A stretch of 36,009 nt of DNA from contig JBCCLI010000012.1 in NCBI GenBank assembly GCA_039026975.1, positions 1-36,009 of the forward strand, written 5' to 3'. Source of the DNA: JBCBKZ01 sp039026975 (lineage in GTDB: Bacteria; Bacteroidota; Bacteroidia; J057). A program made the position numbers and the translations under genes. The notes under the pieces are model-generated. The model did not search any database, was not told where the DNA came from, and saw only the letters and a list, made by a program, of their open reading frames with translations. Shown here in pieces: positions 1 to 8,089 of this stretch (position 1 is its first letter; each line of letters opens with the position of its first letter).

Positions 1-394
1 CATATACGTAGCAACTAAAGCCTCATTAGCGGCAGCATTAGGGGCTCATCTGAGTAGGAATGGGAACCGTAATAACTGTGCATAAGTCAGCCCTAATGAT
101 GAAACTAGGAGGGTGATAGTGAAAACTACTTTATAATTACTTTCATGACTAGAGAAATTAATAGGTTGAAATGAGTTGGTAGTGAGAGAGATAGAATCCA
201 CATAATAAGCTTAAAGTATCCATTCTTCCCAGTATCAAAATATGCCATATATATGCTAAAATGCATATGACTAGAGGTCGGTTTCAGGAAGTATGAGATA
301 GGAATAGCGGATGATTATAGCTAGAATTCAGTATCAAGTACACTATATGGCAGCCCTTTACAACCCTTTCAGGAAAAATCACCACTTTCATGGG
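1..394. other. Left-edge region without a confident gene
   Basis: I see no confident gene, RNA gene or terminator here. One plus-strand frame is open from the window edge to a TAA at 83-85 and reads as 27 residues ending in NRNNCA. This could be the C-terminus of a gene lying mostly outside the window, but it is too short to identify and could be chance. From about 86 to 394 all frames are broken or short, and the sequence is AT-rich with overlapping ATATAT/ATGCAT runs near 243-270. The first plus-strand gene probably starts at 395. No Bacteroidota-type TAnnTTTG promoter element was found on the plus strand. Confidence 0.4.
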
Positions 395-889
395 ATGAAA
401 AACTATGCTATGGCTTACATACTACTCATTTGTCTTCTGATGGGAAGTAAGATGGGGGGGGCACAGCCGCACAATGGGGAGATTTATGCTTCCTTGTTAG
501 CGTCGTTTTTAAATGATTCTATTCCCGGGTTCAAGGAAATTAAGGGAGAAAGGGTAGAAAGCTATTTCCCGGAAGTAGAAGTAGATACCCTAACTCGCTT
601 GAAAATTAGGATGGGGGAAACACAAATCAGCTACCAGCAGCTAGACAAAAAAGTGATTGAGAGAAAAATAGGGATACCTATCAGCTTACAAGACTCCATG
701 CTTAGGACTAAGCAATTGGTATATCGGGATACGCTCAGCCTCAGTGAGTTTAAGCACATCTATAAGGGAAGCCCCATGGAATTGAGAGGAGATAGCCCAA
801 AAGTAGGGGCAGTTTGGATACGGCCCATAAGTATTATTGGCGGTACCCTGGCAGCTATCCTTGGATTATTTTTAATCAGATCCTCTTAA
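395..889 (+). CDS. Hypothetical small membrane-anchored protein
   Basis: I do not recognise this protein of about 164 residues. I chose the ATG at 395 because it opens a plausible signal peptide: the first residues are MKNY, followed by the hydrophobic stretch AMAYILLICLLMG and a possible cleavage near GGAQ. In-frame starts at 311 and 347 would add a non-hydrophobic leader. The middle is polar. The last 20 or so residues form a second hydrophobic helix (IIGGTLAAILGLFLI) ending in RSS, so the protein could be held in the membrane by its C-terminus with the middle in the periplasm. The next gene, an Ig-like lipoprotein, follows after 20 bp on the same strand, so the two are probably co-transcribed. 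Function is unknown. Confidence 0.6.
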   Translation: MKNYAMAYILLICLLMGSKMGGAQPHNGEIYASLLASFLNDSIPGFKEIKGERVESYFPEVEVDTLTRLKIRMGETQISYQQLDKKVIERKIGIPISLQDSMLRTKQLVYRDTLSLSEFKHIYKGSPMELRGDSPKVGAVWIRPISIIGGTLAAILGLFLIRSS

Positions 890-909
890 CTTAGCGCTTT
901 AATCTTTGC

Positions 910-2694
910 ATGAGTAGAATAGAAGAAAAGGAAAAAAACGGGTTCGCTGGTGTAGGATATATTATTCTCACGTTTATAGGCCTTTGGATATGGGGAGGGT
1001 GTGCTAACCAGCTTTCACCCACAGGGGGAGATAGAGACAAAATTCCTCCTGAATTAGTGAAAACCATTCCGCTTAACCAAAGTCTTAACGTTAGTAGCAA
1101 GTCTTTCACCTTTGTATTTAATGAACCAGTAATACTGCCTAAGTATAATGAGGAGGTATTTATTTCTCCTCTTCTTGAGAAAAGGCCTACCATCATTCTA
1201 AGTGATAATGCTAAGCGAGTAAAGATTAAGTTTAATGAGAACTTACTGGAAAATACTACCTATGTCATTGCCCTGAATGCTATAAAGGATAATCATGAGC
1301 GCAATGAAATGAAGCAAAGTATTTCCTATGCTTTCAGCACGGGTGCCCAGTTAGACAGTATGCAAATAGAAGGACAGATTTGGAGCCCTGTAGCTAATGT
1401 GGGGAGAGCAGAAATGCTGGTCATGCTCTTTGATGCTGATAGCATACAAGGAAATGATCTCCTGAGAAAAAGACCTTCCTACATCACACGTACAGACTCA
1501 TTTGGTGTGTTTTCTTTCTCTTATCTCAGAAATGTTTCTTATAAGGTCTTTGGGATCATGGATGATGATAAGTCTAATACCTACAGCCAGCCCTCAGAGG
1601 AGGTAGCTGTGGGAAAAGATACCATTTTGACGTTTCCAGATACCTCCATTAAGGCTTCTGCTATCCTCTACTCTTTCAAGCAGGATGAAATGCCTCCCAT
1701 TTTACTTGATTATGACTGGTTGAGTGATTCTACGTTAAAGTGCCAATTTGATGAGGCATGGGTAGCAGATTCTCTACAGGTTACCCAAACAGATACCTTA
1801 GGAAGAGATTCTGCCAAAATCCTGAGTTGGTCTGCTTTCCAGAATACGGATCATGAGCTATACTTAGCGGCATATAGACCCCGGGACAGTGTGAGTTATC
1901 TGAAGATGTATGGCTTGCAAGACAGCCTGGGTAATGCCAGAGACACTGCCCTCCTCATCAGATCTGGTACAGTCAGAAAGCCTGAAAATCCAGTGATTAT
2001 AAAACCTGCCTTTGATCAGAATGATAAAAAAATGAAGCTGAGCTTGGGGTGGATTTTATCAGAATATGACTCTACCCAAATATATCTTTCTGATACGGCC
2101 AGATATAGAAAAGAACTAGACACTTTGGGCATCTCCTTCCCTGAAGGAATAAAAGAAGGAGAATTTTATAAACGCTTGCCTTGGGAGGTGGAACAGGATC
2201 AGTTTAACCTAAATCTGGTCCCTGGTTTTACCCCAGAGCCAGAGCTGAACTATGTCCTACACATAGAAGGAGATCTCTGGGATGAGGAAGATACTACCTA
2301 TAGATATGTAGTGAAATGGCCTGATATTGAGGAATTTGGAACCTTATCAGGGAAGATAACTATACAGGGATATGAAGGCCCTATCATTCTAGCAATAGTA
2401 AAGGATGAAAAAATAGTAAAACGAACCTACAAGCGAGAATACTTTTTTGATTACTTAGAGCCTGGTAACTATCAGATGCAGGTAACCCTGGATGAAGATG
2501 GCAATAAAGCCTGGACGCCCGGTATCCTCAAGGAAGGGAAGCTACCAGAGTTTATTCTCAAGGATAATCAGCCCATTTCCATCCGGGCTAATTGGGATAT
2601 TGAAGCCTTTGACATTAACTTCACACCGCCTGCTTATATGGGCTTTGATGTTCCGACACCTAACATATCAGAGCCAGTAGAACAGGAAGACTAA
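910..2694 (+). CDS. Ig-like (SbsA/Big_5-type) domain lipoprotein
   Basis: This is a 594-residue surface or periplasmic lipoprotein of a family common in Bacteroidota. A hydrophobic segment (residues 17-29) ends in a lipobox-like WGGC, making Cys31 the likely lipidated residue. Just after it comes the family signature LSPTGGDRDKIPPELVKTIP. Residues about 45-120 form the SbsA Ig-like (Big_5) domain, with typical NEPV and NTTYVIAL segments. The C-terminal quarter resembles a carboxypeptidase-regulatory-like beta sandwich (YFFDYLEPGNYQMQV). Members are often annotated only as Ig-like domain-containing proteins, and their role is not established; adhesion or envelope structure is an inference. The gene lies 20 bp after the small membrane protein and 15 bp before the MFS transporter, suggesting one transcript. 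Confidence 0.8.
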   Translation: MSRIEEKEKNGFAGVGYIILTFIGLWIWGGCANQLSPTGGDRDKIPPELVKTIPLNQSLNVSSKSFTFVFNEPVILPKYNEEVFISPLLEKRPTIILSDNAKRVKIKFNENLLENTTYVIALNAIKDNHERNEMKQSISYAFSTGAQLDSMQIEGQIWSPVANVGRAEMLVMLFDADSIQGNDLLRKRPSYITRTDSFGVFSFSYLRNVSYKVFGIMDDDKSNTYSQPSEEVAVGKDTILTFPDTSIKASAILYSFKQDEMPPILLDYDWLSDSTLKCQFDEAWVADSLQVTQTDTLGRDSAKILSWSAFQNTDHELYLAAYRPRDSVSYLKMYGLQDSLGNARDTALLIRSGTVRKPENPVIIKPAFDQNDKKMKLSLGWILSEYDSTQIYLSDTARYRKELDTLGISFPEGIKEGEFYKRLPWEVEQDQFNLNLVPGFTPEPELNYVLHIEGDLWDEEDTTYRYVVKWPDIEEFGTLSGKITIQGYEGPIILAIVKDEKIVKRTYKREYFFDYLEPGNYQMQVTLDEDGNKAWTPGILKEGKLPEFILKDNQPISIRANWDIEAFDINFTPPAYMGFDVPTPNISEPVEQED

Positions 2695-2709
2695 TCCGCA
2701 ACATATTCT

Positions 2710-4008
2710 ATGCGCTCCAGGCATATTCGTGCGCTGACATTTCTGTTTCTGGCTAATATCATTTCCGGCTTCGCACAAGGGATAACCATGCTGGCTATCC
2801 CATGGTATCTGGTAAATCAGCTTCCGGGAGGAGACGGGAAAATACTTAATGCTTCCATTGTAGCTGGAGTAACCTTTGTTTCCCTTTTCTGGGGGCTGTA
2901 TGCGGGTACCCTCATAGATAGGTATAACAGGAAAAGAATCTTTCAGGTGCTTACCATTATAGATGCAGGGATCTTAATTTCTGTAGCTAGCTGGAGTATG
3001 ATACAAGGTTCCGTTTCTGTTTCATCCATTATTCTTATTTACACCACCACCATCTTTACCTATAATGTTCACTATCCTAACCTATATGCCTTTGTCCAGG
3101 AACTCTTCCCCTCTGAATATTATCAGAAGGTAAATAGTGCGATAGAGATTCAAGGACAAACCACAAGTTTTCTGGGGATGATGGTGGGGGGATTATTCAT
3201 TTCAGGATCTCCAGAGCTAGAATGGTGGCCCTCCTATTTAGCCTTTTCTCCCTGGAAACTCCAGCATATATTTCTTATGGATGGTATTACCTACGTAATA
3301 GCCTTTATCCTGATTTCCTTCATTCCTTTTCAGACAGAAGCTAGTAAAAAGATAGATAAAGGGAGGGTGGTCCAAAGACTTATTCATGGCTTTAAGTACC
3401 TGAAAGTAAATACTTTATTATTGCTTTTTGGGGTAGTCTCCCACTTGATCTTCTTTGCCTTACTCAGCACCATACAAGTGGTCATGCCTGTGTATGTCAG
3501 TGATTATCTTCAAGAAGAAGCCTACGTATTAGCAGCTTTTAAAGGAATGTATGCCTTGGGGGCTATTATTGCAGGTCTCTTGGGGCTGCGGGCTAACTTT
3601 CAGCCTTACCGCGTGATGAAATGGGTTGTTGGATTATTACTGATTGCAGGAGCTATCTACTTTGTATGGGCTTCCACCTCCTCTGTAAGTGTTTTATTAG
3701 GGCTGTCCATCCTGATTGGGATTTGTAATGCCGGGGCCAGAATACTCAGAATTACCTATATCATTAAACTAGTCCCAAATCGTATTATTGGAAGGGTGAA
3801 CTCTTTCTTTTCCGTATTAAATGTCTTGTGTAGGGTAAGCTTTATATCCTTCCTCACCATTCCATTCTTTTCTGCCCCTGAGAATGGAGGGAATATTATC
3901 TATGCCTGTATATTACTGGGAGGTATTCTATGGTTAGGAGCCACTGCACTTATGGCTAATTTGAATAAGTTCCGGCAGCAAATCAATCTGGACGGACAAG
4001 TCTGGTAG
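2710..4008 (+). CDS. MFS transporter
   Basis: This is a 432-residue inner-membrane protein with about 12 hydrophobic segments, the usual length for the major facilitator superfamily. The motif-A-like loop between helices 2 and 3 is visible as GTLIDRYNRKR near residues 65-75, after the hydrophobic run VAGVTFVSLFWGLYA. The overall look matches the MFS_3/enterobactin-exporter-like branch often annotated simply as MFS transporter. Substrate cannot be told from sequence; small-molecule efflux is the usual guess. The ATG lies 15 bp after the stop of the lipoprotein gene, so co-transcription is likely. The following 106 bp carry no clear hairpin terminator. Confidence 0.85.
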   Translation: MRSRHIRALTFLFLANIISGFAQGITMLAIPWYLVNQLPGGDGKILNASIVAGVTFVSLFWGLYAGTLIDRYNRKRIFQVLTIIDAGILISVASWSMIQGSVSVSSIILIYTTTIFTYNVHYPNLYAFVQELFPSEYYQKVNSAIEIQGQTTSFLGMMVGGLFISGSPELEWWPSYLAFSPWKLQHIFLMDGITYVIAFILISFIPFQTEASKKIDKGRVVQRLIHGFKYLKVNTLLLLFGVVSHLIFFALLSTIQVVMPVYVSDYLQEEAYVLAAFKGMYALGAIIAGLLGLRANFQPYRVMKWVVGLLLIAGAIYFVWASTSSVSVLLGLSILIGICNAGARILRITYIIKLVPNRIIGRVNSFFSVLNVLCRVSFISFLTIPFFSAPENGGNIIYACILLGGILWLGATALMANLNKFRQQINLDGQVW

Positions 4009-4114
4009 TGATTTTTCCCGTTAATCCCAAAAATGTAAATGCTGATGCCATATTAGGTAAATTGTTCTAATTATATTTTTCTCTAGTCGCGACACAATCA
4101 GGATTTGCCTGCTC

Positions 4115-5347
4115 ATGAACAGCAATACGGCATATGTAACCACTTCTCTTGAAGAAGAATTGAAAGAAACGGGTCTGATACGCTTGATGATGGATCACGT
4201 ATCTGATGGGGTAGTGGTATTTGATATAAACCTGATAGTGCTCGCCTGCAATAAAGATGCTGTCAAATGGTCCTACCTAAAGGAAGCGGAAGCCCTGGGT
4301 CAGCCTATTTTTGATGTTTTCCCCTTTTTAGACAATGACCTTTCCAGGTTGAGCCTGAAAGAGGCCCTAGGTGGCTGTGAGACTAGCATGTTTGAACAAA
4401 ATCAAGACATGGTAGGGGATGTGGGAGCTGTATGGGTAACGGCTGTCCCTATAAGGCATGAGCAGGGTGAAATTGTGGGGGGGCTACTCACCTTAAAACC
4501 CAACGGTAAATCTACTCTCAATGGAAGCCAAACCTTACTGAGCTCTCTTGAGAATCTTGTACCTAACCTTTCTGAAGAATCCTTATCCTTTTCTCAGGAA
4601 AAGCTGAATAGAAATGAAGCACACAGGCAGGAAGTAGAAGGCCACCTACACCACTTGACCCAGGAACTGATCCGAACTAACAATGACCTGGAACAGTTTG
4701 CCTACGTGCTATCGCATAACTTCAGAGCGCCAGTCATAAACCTCCAGAGTCTGTTACAGCTTTTCAATGCGAAAAAGCTGGAAGATCCTGTAAATACACA
4801 AATTTTTGATAAGATCAGGATCAGTATTAAGCAACTCTCAGAAACCCTCCACGATTTACAGAAGATTGTAGGCTTAAGAAATGAAGCTCCTAGACAAGAA
4901 TACATAAACTTAGCAGGATATATCAAAAAAGTATGTTCTCTGCTGAAGGAACAAATGCTGGAAGCAGGGGCTCAAATAGATATACAAGTTGATGATCAGA
5001 TAGAATTATTTCTCCCCAAAGCGTATTTACATAGCATACTCCACCAACTAATTTCTAATTCCTTAAAGTACCGCTCGTCAGAAAGGCCATTGATGTTAAC
5101 ATTTCAGACGAAATATGAAGAAGAGTTCGTTAAACTTTTAGTAATTGATAATGGAATTGGGCTGAACCACGAAAAGTACAAAAATCGTATTTTTGGTCTG
5201 TATCAGCGTTTCCACGAACATATTGAGGGAAAAGGGCTGGGTCTTTTTCTGGTGAAAACCCAGATTGAAATTATGGGTGGGAAAGTGGAGTTCGAAAGTA
5301 ATGTAGACCAAGGGACCACCGTTCATATATACTTCAAAAAGCTCTAA
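4115..5347 (+). CDS. PAS-domain sensor histidine kinase (soluble)
   Basis: This is a 410-residue two-component kinase with no membrane segment, so probably cytoplasmic. Residues about 20-130 form a PAS sensor domain (DGVVVFDINLIVLACN). A short coiled-coil-like linker (165-195) leads into the dimerisation/phosphoacceptor helix with H201 in the H-box SHNFRAP. This is a variant of the more common HDLRxP, seen in Bacteroidota kinases. The GHKL ATPase follows: N-box LISNSLKY (313-320), G1 DNGIGL (345-350) and G2 GKGLGLFL (372-379). All catalytic boxes are intact. The response-regulator gene starts 51 bp downstream on the same strand, so it is the obvious partner. The signal sensed is unknown. Confidence 0.9.
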   Translation: MNSNTAYVTTSLEEELKETGLIRLMMDHVSDGVVVFDINLIVLACNKDAVKWSYLKEAEALGQPIFDVFPFLDNDLSRLSLKEALGGCETSMFEQNQDMVGDVGAVWVTAVPIRHEQGEIVGGLLTLKPNGKSTLNGSQTLLSSLENLVPNLSEESLSFSQEKLNRNEAHRQEVEGHLHHLTQELIRTNNDLEQFAYVLSHNFRAPVINLQSLLQLFNAKKLEDPVNTQIFDKIRISIKQLSETLHDLQKIVGLRNEAPRQEYINLAGYIKKVCSLLKEQMLEAGAQIDIQVDDQIELFLPKAYLHSILHQLISNSLKYRSSERPLMLTFQTKYEEEFVKLLVIDNGIGLNHEKYKNRIFGLYQRFHEHIEGKGLGLFLVKTQIEIMGGKVEFESNVDQGTTVHIYFKKL

Positions 5348-5398
5348 GCCAATTTTTTACTATTTTAAAGATTATTTCAGTCAGTCAATCAAGGATAT

Positions 5399-5803
5399 AT
5401 GAAGACGCTAAAAAAAGCAATGATCATCGATGATGATGAAATAAACAATTTCATCTGCATTAAAAACATGAAGGATATTTCTTTCGCTGAGAATGCCTCC
5501 TATCACCTAAGGGCTAAAGAAGGCTTACAAGCTCTAAAAGAAACACTAGATAATAGTGATGAATTACCTGATGTGATTTTCCTGGACATTAATATGCCTG
5601 TCATGAATGGGTGGGATTTCCTTAAGGAGTATAAGTCTCTATTACCAAAATTTAATAAGCCAGTAGCCCTTTTCATGCTATCTTCCTCTATTTACAGAAA
5701 AGACATAGATATGGCTGGAGATCATGATGAAGTGACGGACTATATCATTAAGCCGTTAAGCAAAGACAAACTAAAAGATATTCAGAGTAGATATTTTAGC
5801 TAA
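5399..5803 (+). CDS. Single-domain CheY-like response regulator
   Basis: This 134-residue protein is a receiver domain with no output domain. The acidic pocket is D11-D12-D13, the phosphoacceptor is D63 in FLDINMPVMNGWDF, the conserved Ser/Thr lies in LSSSI (95-98), and the conserved lysine is K118 in IIKPL. Receivers of this size act through protein partners rather than DNA, or pass phosphate onward. It lies 51 bp downstream of a PAS histidine kinase on the same strand and is probably phosphorylated by it. The conserved residues are all present, so it should be functional. What it controls is not visible here. Confidence 0.9.
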   Translation: MKTLKKAMIIDDDEINNFICIKNMKDISFAENASYHLRAKEGLQALKETLDNSDELPDVIFLDINMPVMNGWDFLKEYKSLLPKFNKPVALFMLSSSIYRKDIDMAGDHDEVTDYIIKPLSKDKLKDIQSRYFS

Positions 5804-5912
5804 TCTCTACAACAGGCATTATCCTACTGATTTAGGGATTTCTCTACCTTCATACATTCTTTTCTTACTTGATAACCTGCGTCTATTATCCTAACTCCAA
5901 GCAGTAGAAGCC

Positions 5913-5926
5913 TTTTGCTAGCAAAA
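5913..5926. promoter_or_regulatory. Perfect 14-bp palindrome before the protease gene
   Basis: TTTTGCTAGCAAAA is a perfect palindrome ending 7 bp before the GTG start of the M43 protease gene. It could be an operator that blocks transcription or translation initiation, or a hairpin over the ribosome-binding region. It could also be chance in an AT-rich spacer. No second copy was noticed in the other gaps that I scanned by eye. Confidence 0.3.
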
Positions 5927-5933
5927 ATTATTC

Positions 5934-8006
5934 GTGAGGGTTTACTTACTTTCGTTATTAATTGTTCTGCTATCTGTTGAAGGGAGTGTTTCACAGACAG
6001 TTACACGTTCTTGTGGCACTAGTGTTCTCTACCCCCCTTCCTTTCAACAGGGCCATGCCACCTCTATCCCTGTAAGGCAGGAACAATTTCAGGAGCCTCT
6101 CAGCTTCCCCGTCATTGTCCATATCATCCATAGTGGAGAAAGCAGAGGCGTAGGAAGAAATATTTCCTCTGCCCAAATCTATTCTCAAATTGAGGTATTG
6201 AATGAAGACCTGAATAGGCAGGAAGGGAGTCCGGGTTTTAATGATCATCCCATAGGAGCCAGTTTGGATATCTCCTTTACTGTTGCCTTACAGGACACCT
6301 GCCAAAACAGCATAGAAGAGGCAGGGGTGGACCGTATTGATATAAGGGAAAGAGGCTTCCTCCCTCCTCCATACACCAGGAGTTACCTGGAACAAGTTAT
6401 CCTACCTGCCACCAGTTGGGACCCAACCCGCTACCTGAATATATGGGTATGTGAACTGGCTAATGGTATACAGGGAATCGCGCAGTTTCCTGACGCCAGT
6501 GGGCTGCTGGGGATTCCTGCCGTAAATGGCTCTCCTAACACAGATGGAATCATAGTGGACTACCAATCTTTTGGAAGAGTGGGTAACGTCATAGCTCCCT
6601 TTGATCAGGGAAGGACTGCTACCCATGAAATTGGACACTGGCTTGGACTCATCCATACATGGGGAGACGGTGGATGTGCCAATGATGATTTCTGTGAAGA
6701 CACCCCCCTTTCCGATACACCTACCAGTGGATGTCCTGTAAATAAGCAAAGCTGTGGTTCTGCTGATATGATAGAGAATTACATGGATTTTACGGATGAC
6801 GCCTGTATGAATATTTTTACTATGAATCAGAGAGATAGGGTCTTGCAAGTGCTAGCTAATTCTCCTAGAAGAATAATCTTGTCAGAATCTACTGTGGATG
6901 TAGCCCCAGATGTAGCCCCTATGCCTGAATTTATAGCCGTAAGTACGCAAGTTTGTCCGGGAACTACAGTTCAGTTTACAGATAAAAGTAAAGGAAATCC
7001 CGTTAATTGGAAATGGATCTTCGAAGGAGGAATCCCGGCTGAGTCCAGTGAACCTAATCCTTTGGTAACCTATGAAACGGAGGGGAACTATTCAGTAAGC
7101 CTAAGAGTAGATAATGCATTTGGAGAAGGTGAGCTTATACAGAATGGACTCATGGAAGTAAGCGCCAGCTTAAATAGTGCAGTTCTCTTCTCGGAAGATT
7201 TTGAAAATGACCTGGTAGGCTGGACTATTCAAAATCCGGATGGAGCGGATAGTTGGGAGCTAGCATTTGTAGGCGGGAGTAGGAGCGGATCTGCTGTCGC
7301 AGCCCTAAGGCACTATGATTACTTAGCCAGAGGGGAAAGGGATAAGTTGATTTCGCCCCTGATAGATCTTTCTCTGCAAGATTCTCCTGTACTACAGCTA
7401 GATTATGCTTACCAACGTTTTGGGATAGACAGACAAGACTCCTTATACATTAGCCTGGTTGAGGAAGGAGGAGATACCACCTTATTACTGGCCTTGGGAG
7501 AAGGGGAGGATGGAGGGTATGCTACCGCAGGAGAAAGTAAGCTGGCTTTTTTTCCTAGACAGGAGCAGGAATGGTGTTTTGGGGATAGCAGTACCACTGA
7601 CTGCATCGAGATTGACCTGTCACCCTTTGCTGGAAGAGAGAAGGTGAGACTAGTGTTGGAGACCGTAAATGATTTCGGAAATAACCTCTTTATTGATAAC
7701 ATCCGTGTTCTGGGAAATTGTTCCTCTTCTGTTACTAGCCTTAACCCCTTAGTAGAGGAGAAAAGCTTGCATATTTACCCAAATCCCTGTCAGGGAGATT
7801 GTTGGATTTCAGTCCCATTTGGACTTGATAGTTCCATAGAAATGGAAATAATTGATATTCAGGGAAATAGCTTGTTCTCAGGAAGCTGGCCCTATCCTCA
7901 CCCTCCCCGAATACCCATACCCGTTCAGCAACTTACTAGCGGTATTTATCTACTTATCTTTCATGTAGGGTCTTTTACCTATACAGAAAAACTACTGATC
8001 TATTAA
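5934..8006 (+). CDS. Secreted M43 (pappalysin-like) metalloprotease with PKD and T9SS sorting domains
   Basis: This 690-residue exported zinc protease starts at GTG 5934, which opens a good signal peptide (residues 1-21, ending SVSQ). The metzincin zinc site HEIGHWLGLIH spans 231-241 and the Met-turn YMDF spans 283-286, both diagnostic of the M43 cytophagalysin/pappalysin group. Cysteines in the loop between them (CANDDFC, CPVNKQSC) also fit the family. Residues about 330-410 form a PKD domain (VQFTDKS ... NWKWIFEGG). Residues about 415-595 resemble a choice-of-anchor/MAM-like beta sandwich. The last 80 residues are a type A T9SS sorting domain (LHIYPNP ... SGIYLLIFHVG). The product is therefore expected to cross the outer membrane and be released or attached to the surface, where it may digest external protein. 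A palindrome sits just upstream of the start. Confidence 0.92.
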   Translation: MRVYLLSLLIVLLSVEGSVSQTVTRSCGTSVLYPPSFQQGHATSIPVRQEQFQEPLSFPVIVHIIHSGESRGVGRNISSAQIYSQIEVLNEDLNRQEGSPGFNDHPIGASLDISFTVALQDTCQNSIEEAGVDRIDIRERGFLPPPYTRSYLEQVILPATSWDPTRYLNIWVCELANGIQGIAQFPDASGLLGIPAVNGSPNTDGIIVDYQSFGRVGNVIAPFDQGRTATHEIGHWLGLIHTWGDGGCANDDFCEDTPLSDTPTSGCPVNKQSCGSADMIENYMDFTDDACMNIFTMNQRDRVLQVLANSPRRIILSESTVDVAPDVAPMPEFIAVSTQVCPGTTVQFTDKSKGNPVNWKWIFEGGIPAESSEPNPLVTYETEGNYSVSLRVDNAFGEGELIQNGLMEVSASLNSAVLFSEDFENDLVGWTIQNPDGADSWELAFVGGSRSGSAVAALRHYDYLARGERDKLISPLIDLSLQDSPVLQLDYAYQRFGIDRQDSLYISLVEEGGDTTLLLALGEGEDGGYATAGESKLAFFPRQEQEWCFGDSSTTDCIEIDLSPFAGREKVRLVLETVNDFGNNLFIDNIRVLGNCSSSVTSLNPLVEEKSLHIYPNPCQGDCWISVPFGLDSSIEMEIIDIQGNSLFSGSWPYPHPPRIPIPVQQLTSGIYLLIFHVGSFTYTEKLLIY

Positions 8007-8037
8007 TCTGAGGGGTAAGGTTTGGCCCTCAACCTGA

Positions 8038-8069
8038 TTGGGGATATTACCTGCCTCCAAATATATTTA
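8038..8069 (+). promoter_or_regulatory. Possible Bacteroidota-type promoter for the membrane kinase
   Basis: TTG at 8038-8040 and TATATTTA at 8062-8069 are 21 bp apart, resembling the Bacteroidota promoter TTG/N19-21/TAnnTTTG with one mismatch in the -7 element. Transcription would start near 8075, leaving a short leader before the ATG at 8090. This is a by-eye match only. Confidence 0.3.
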
Positions 8070-8089
8070 GTTCCAAATCAGCAGAGCAA

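Noticed and set aside
241..275. ATATAT/ATGCAT-rich stretch near the left edge
   Set aside because: The words overlap irregularly and do not form a tandem repeat, CRISPR unit or recognisable operator.
6402..6848. 148-codon minus-strand open frame inside the M43 protease gene
   Set aside because: It overlaps the zinc site region of an unmistakable protease gene and encodes nothing recognisable.
8009..8031. Inverted repeat TGAGGG/CCCTCA after the M43 protease gene
   Set aside because: It has a 6-bp stem, an 11-nt loop and no T run, and lies just upstream of the possible kinase promoter. I do not call it a terminator.
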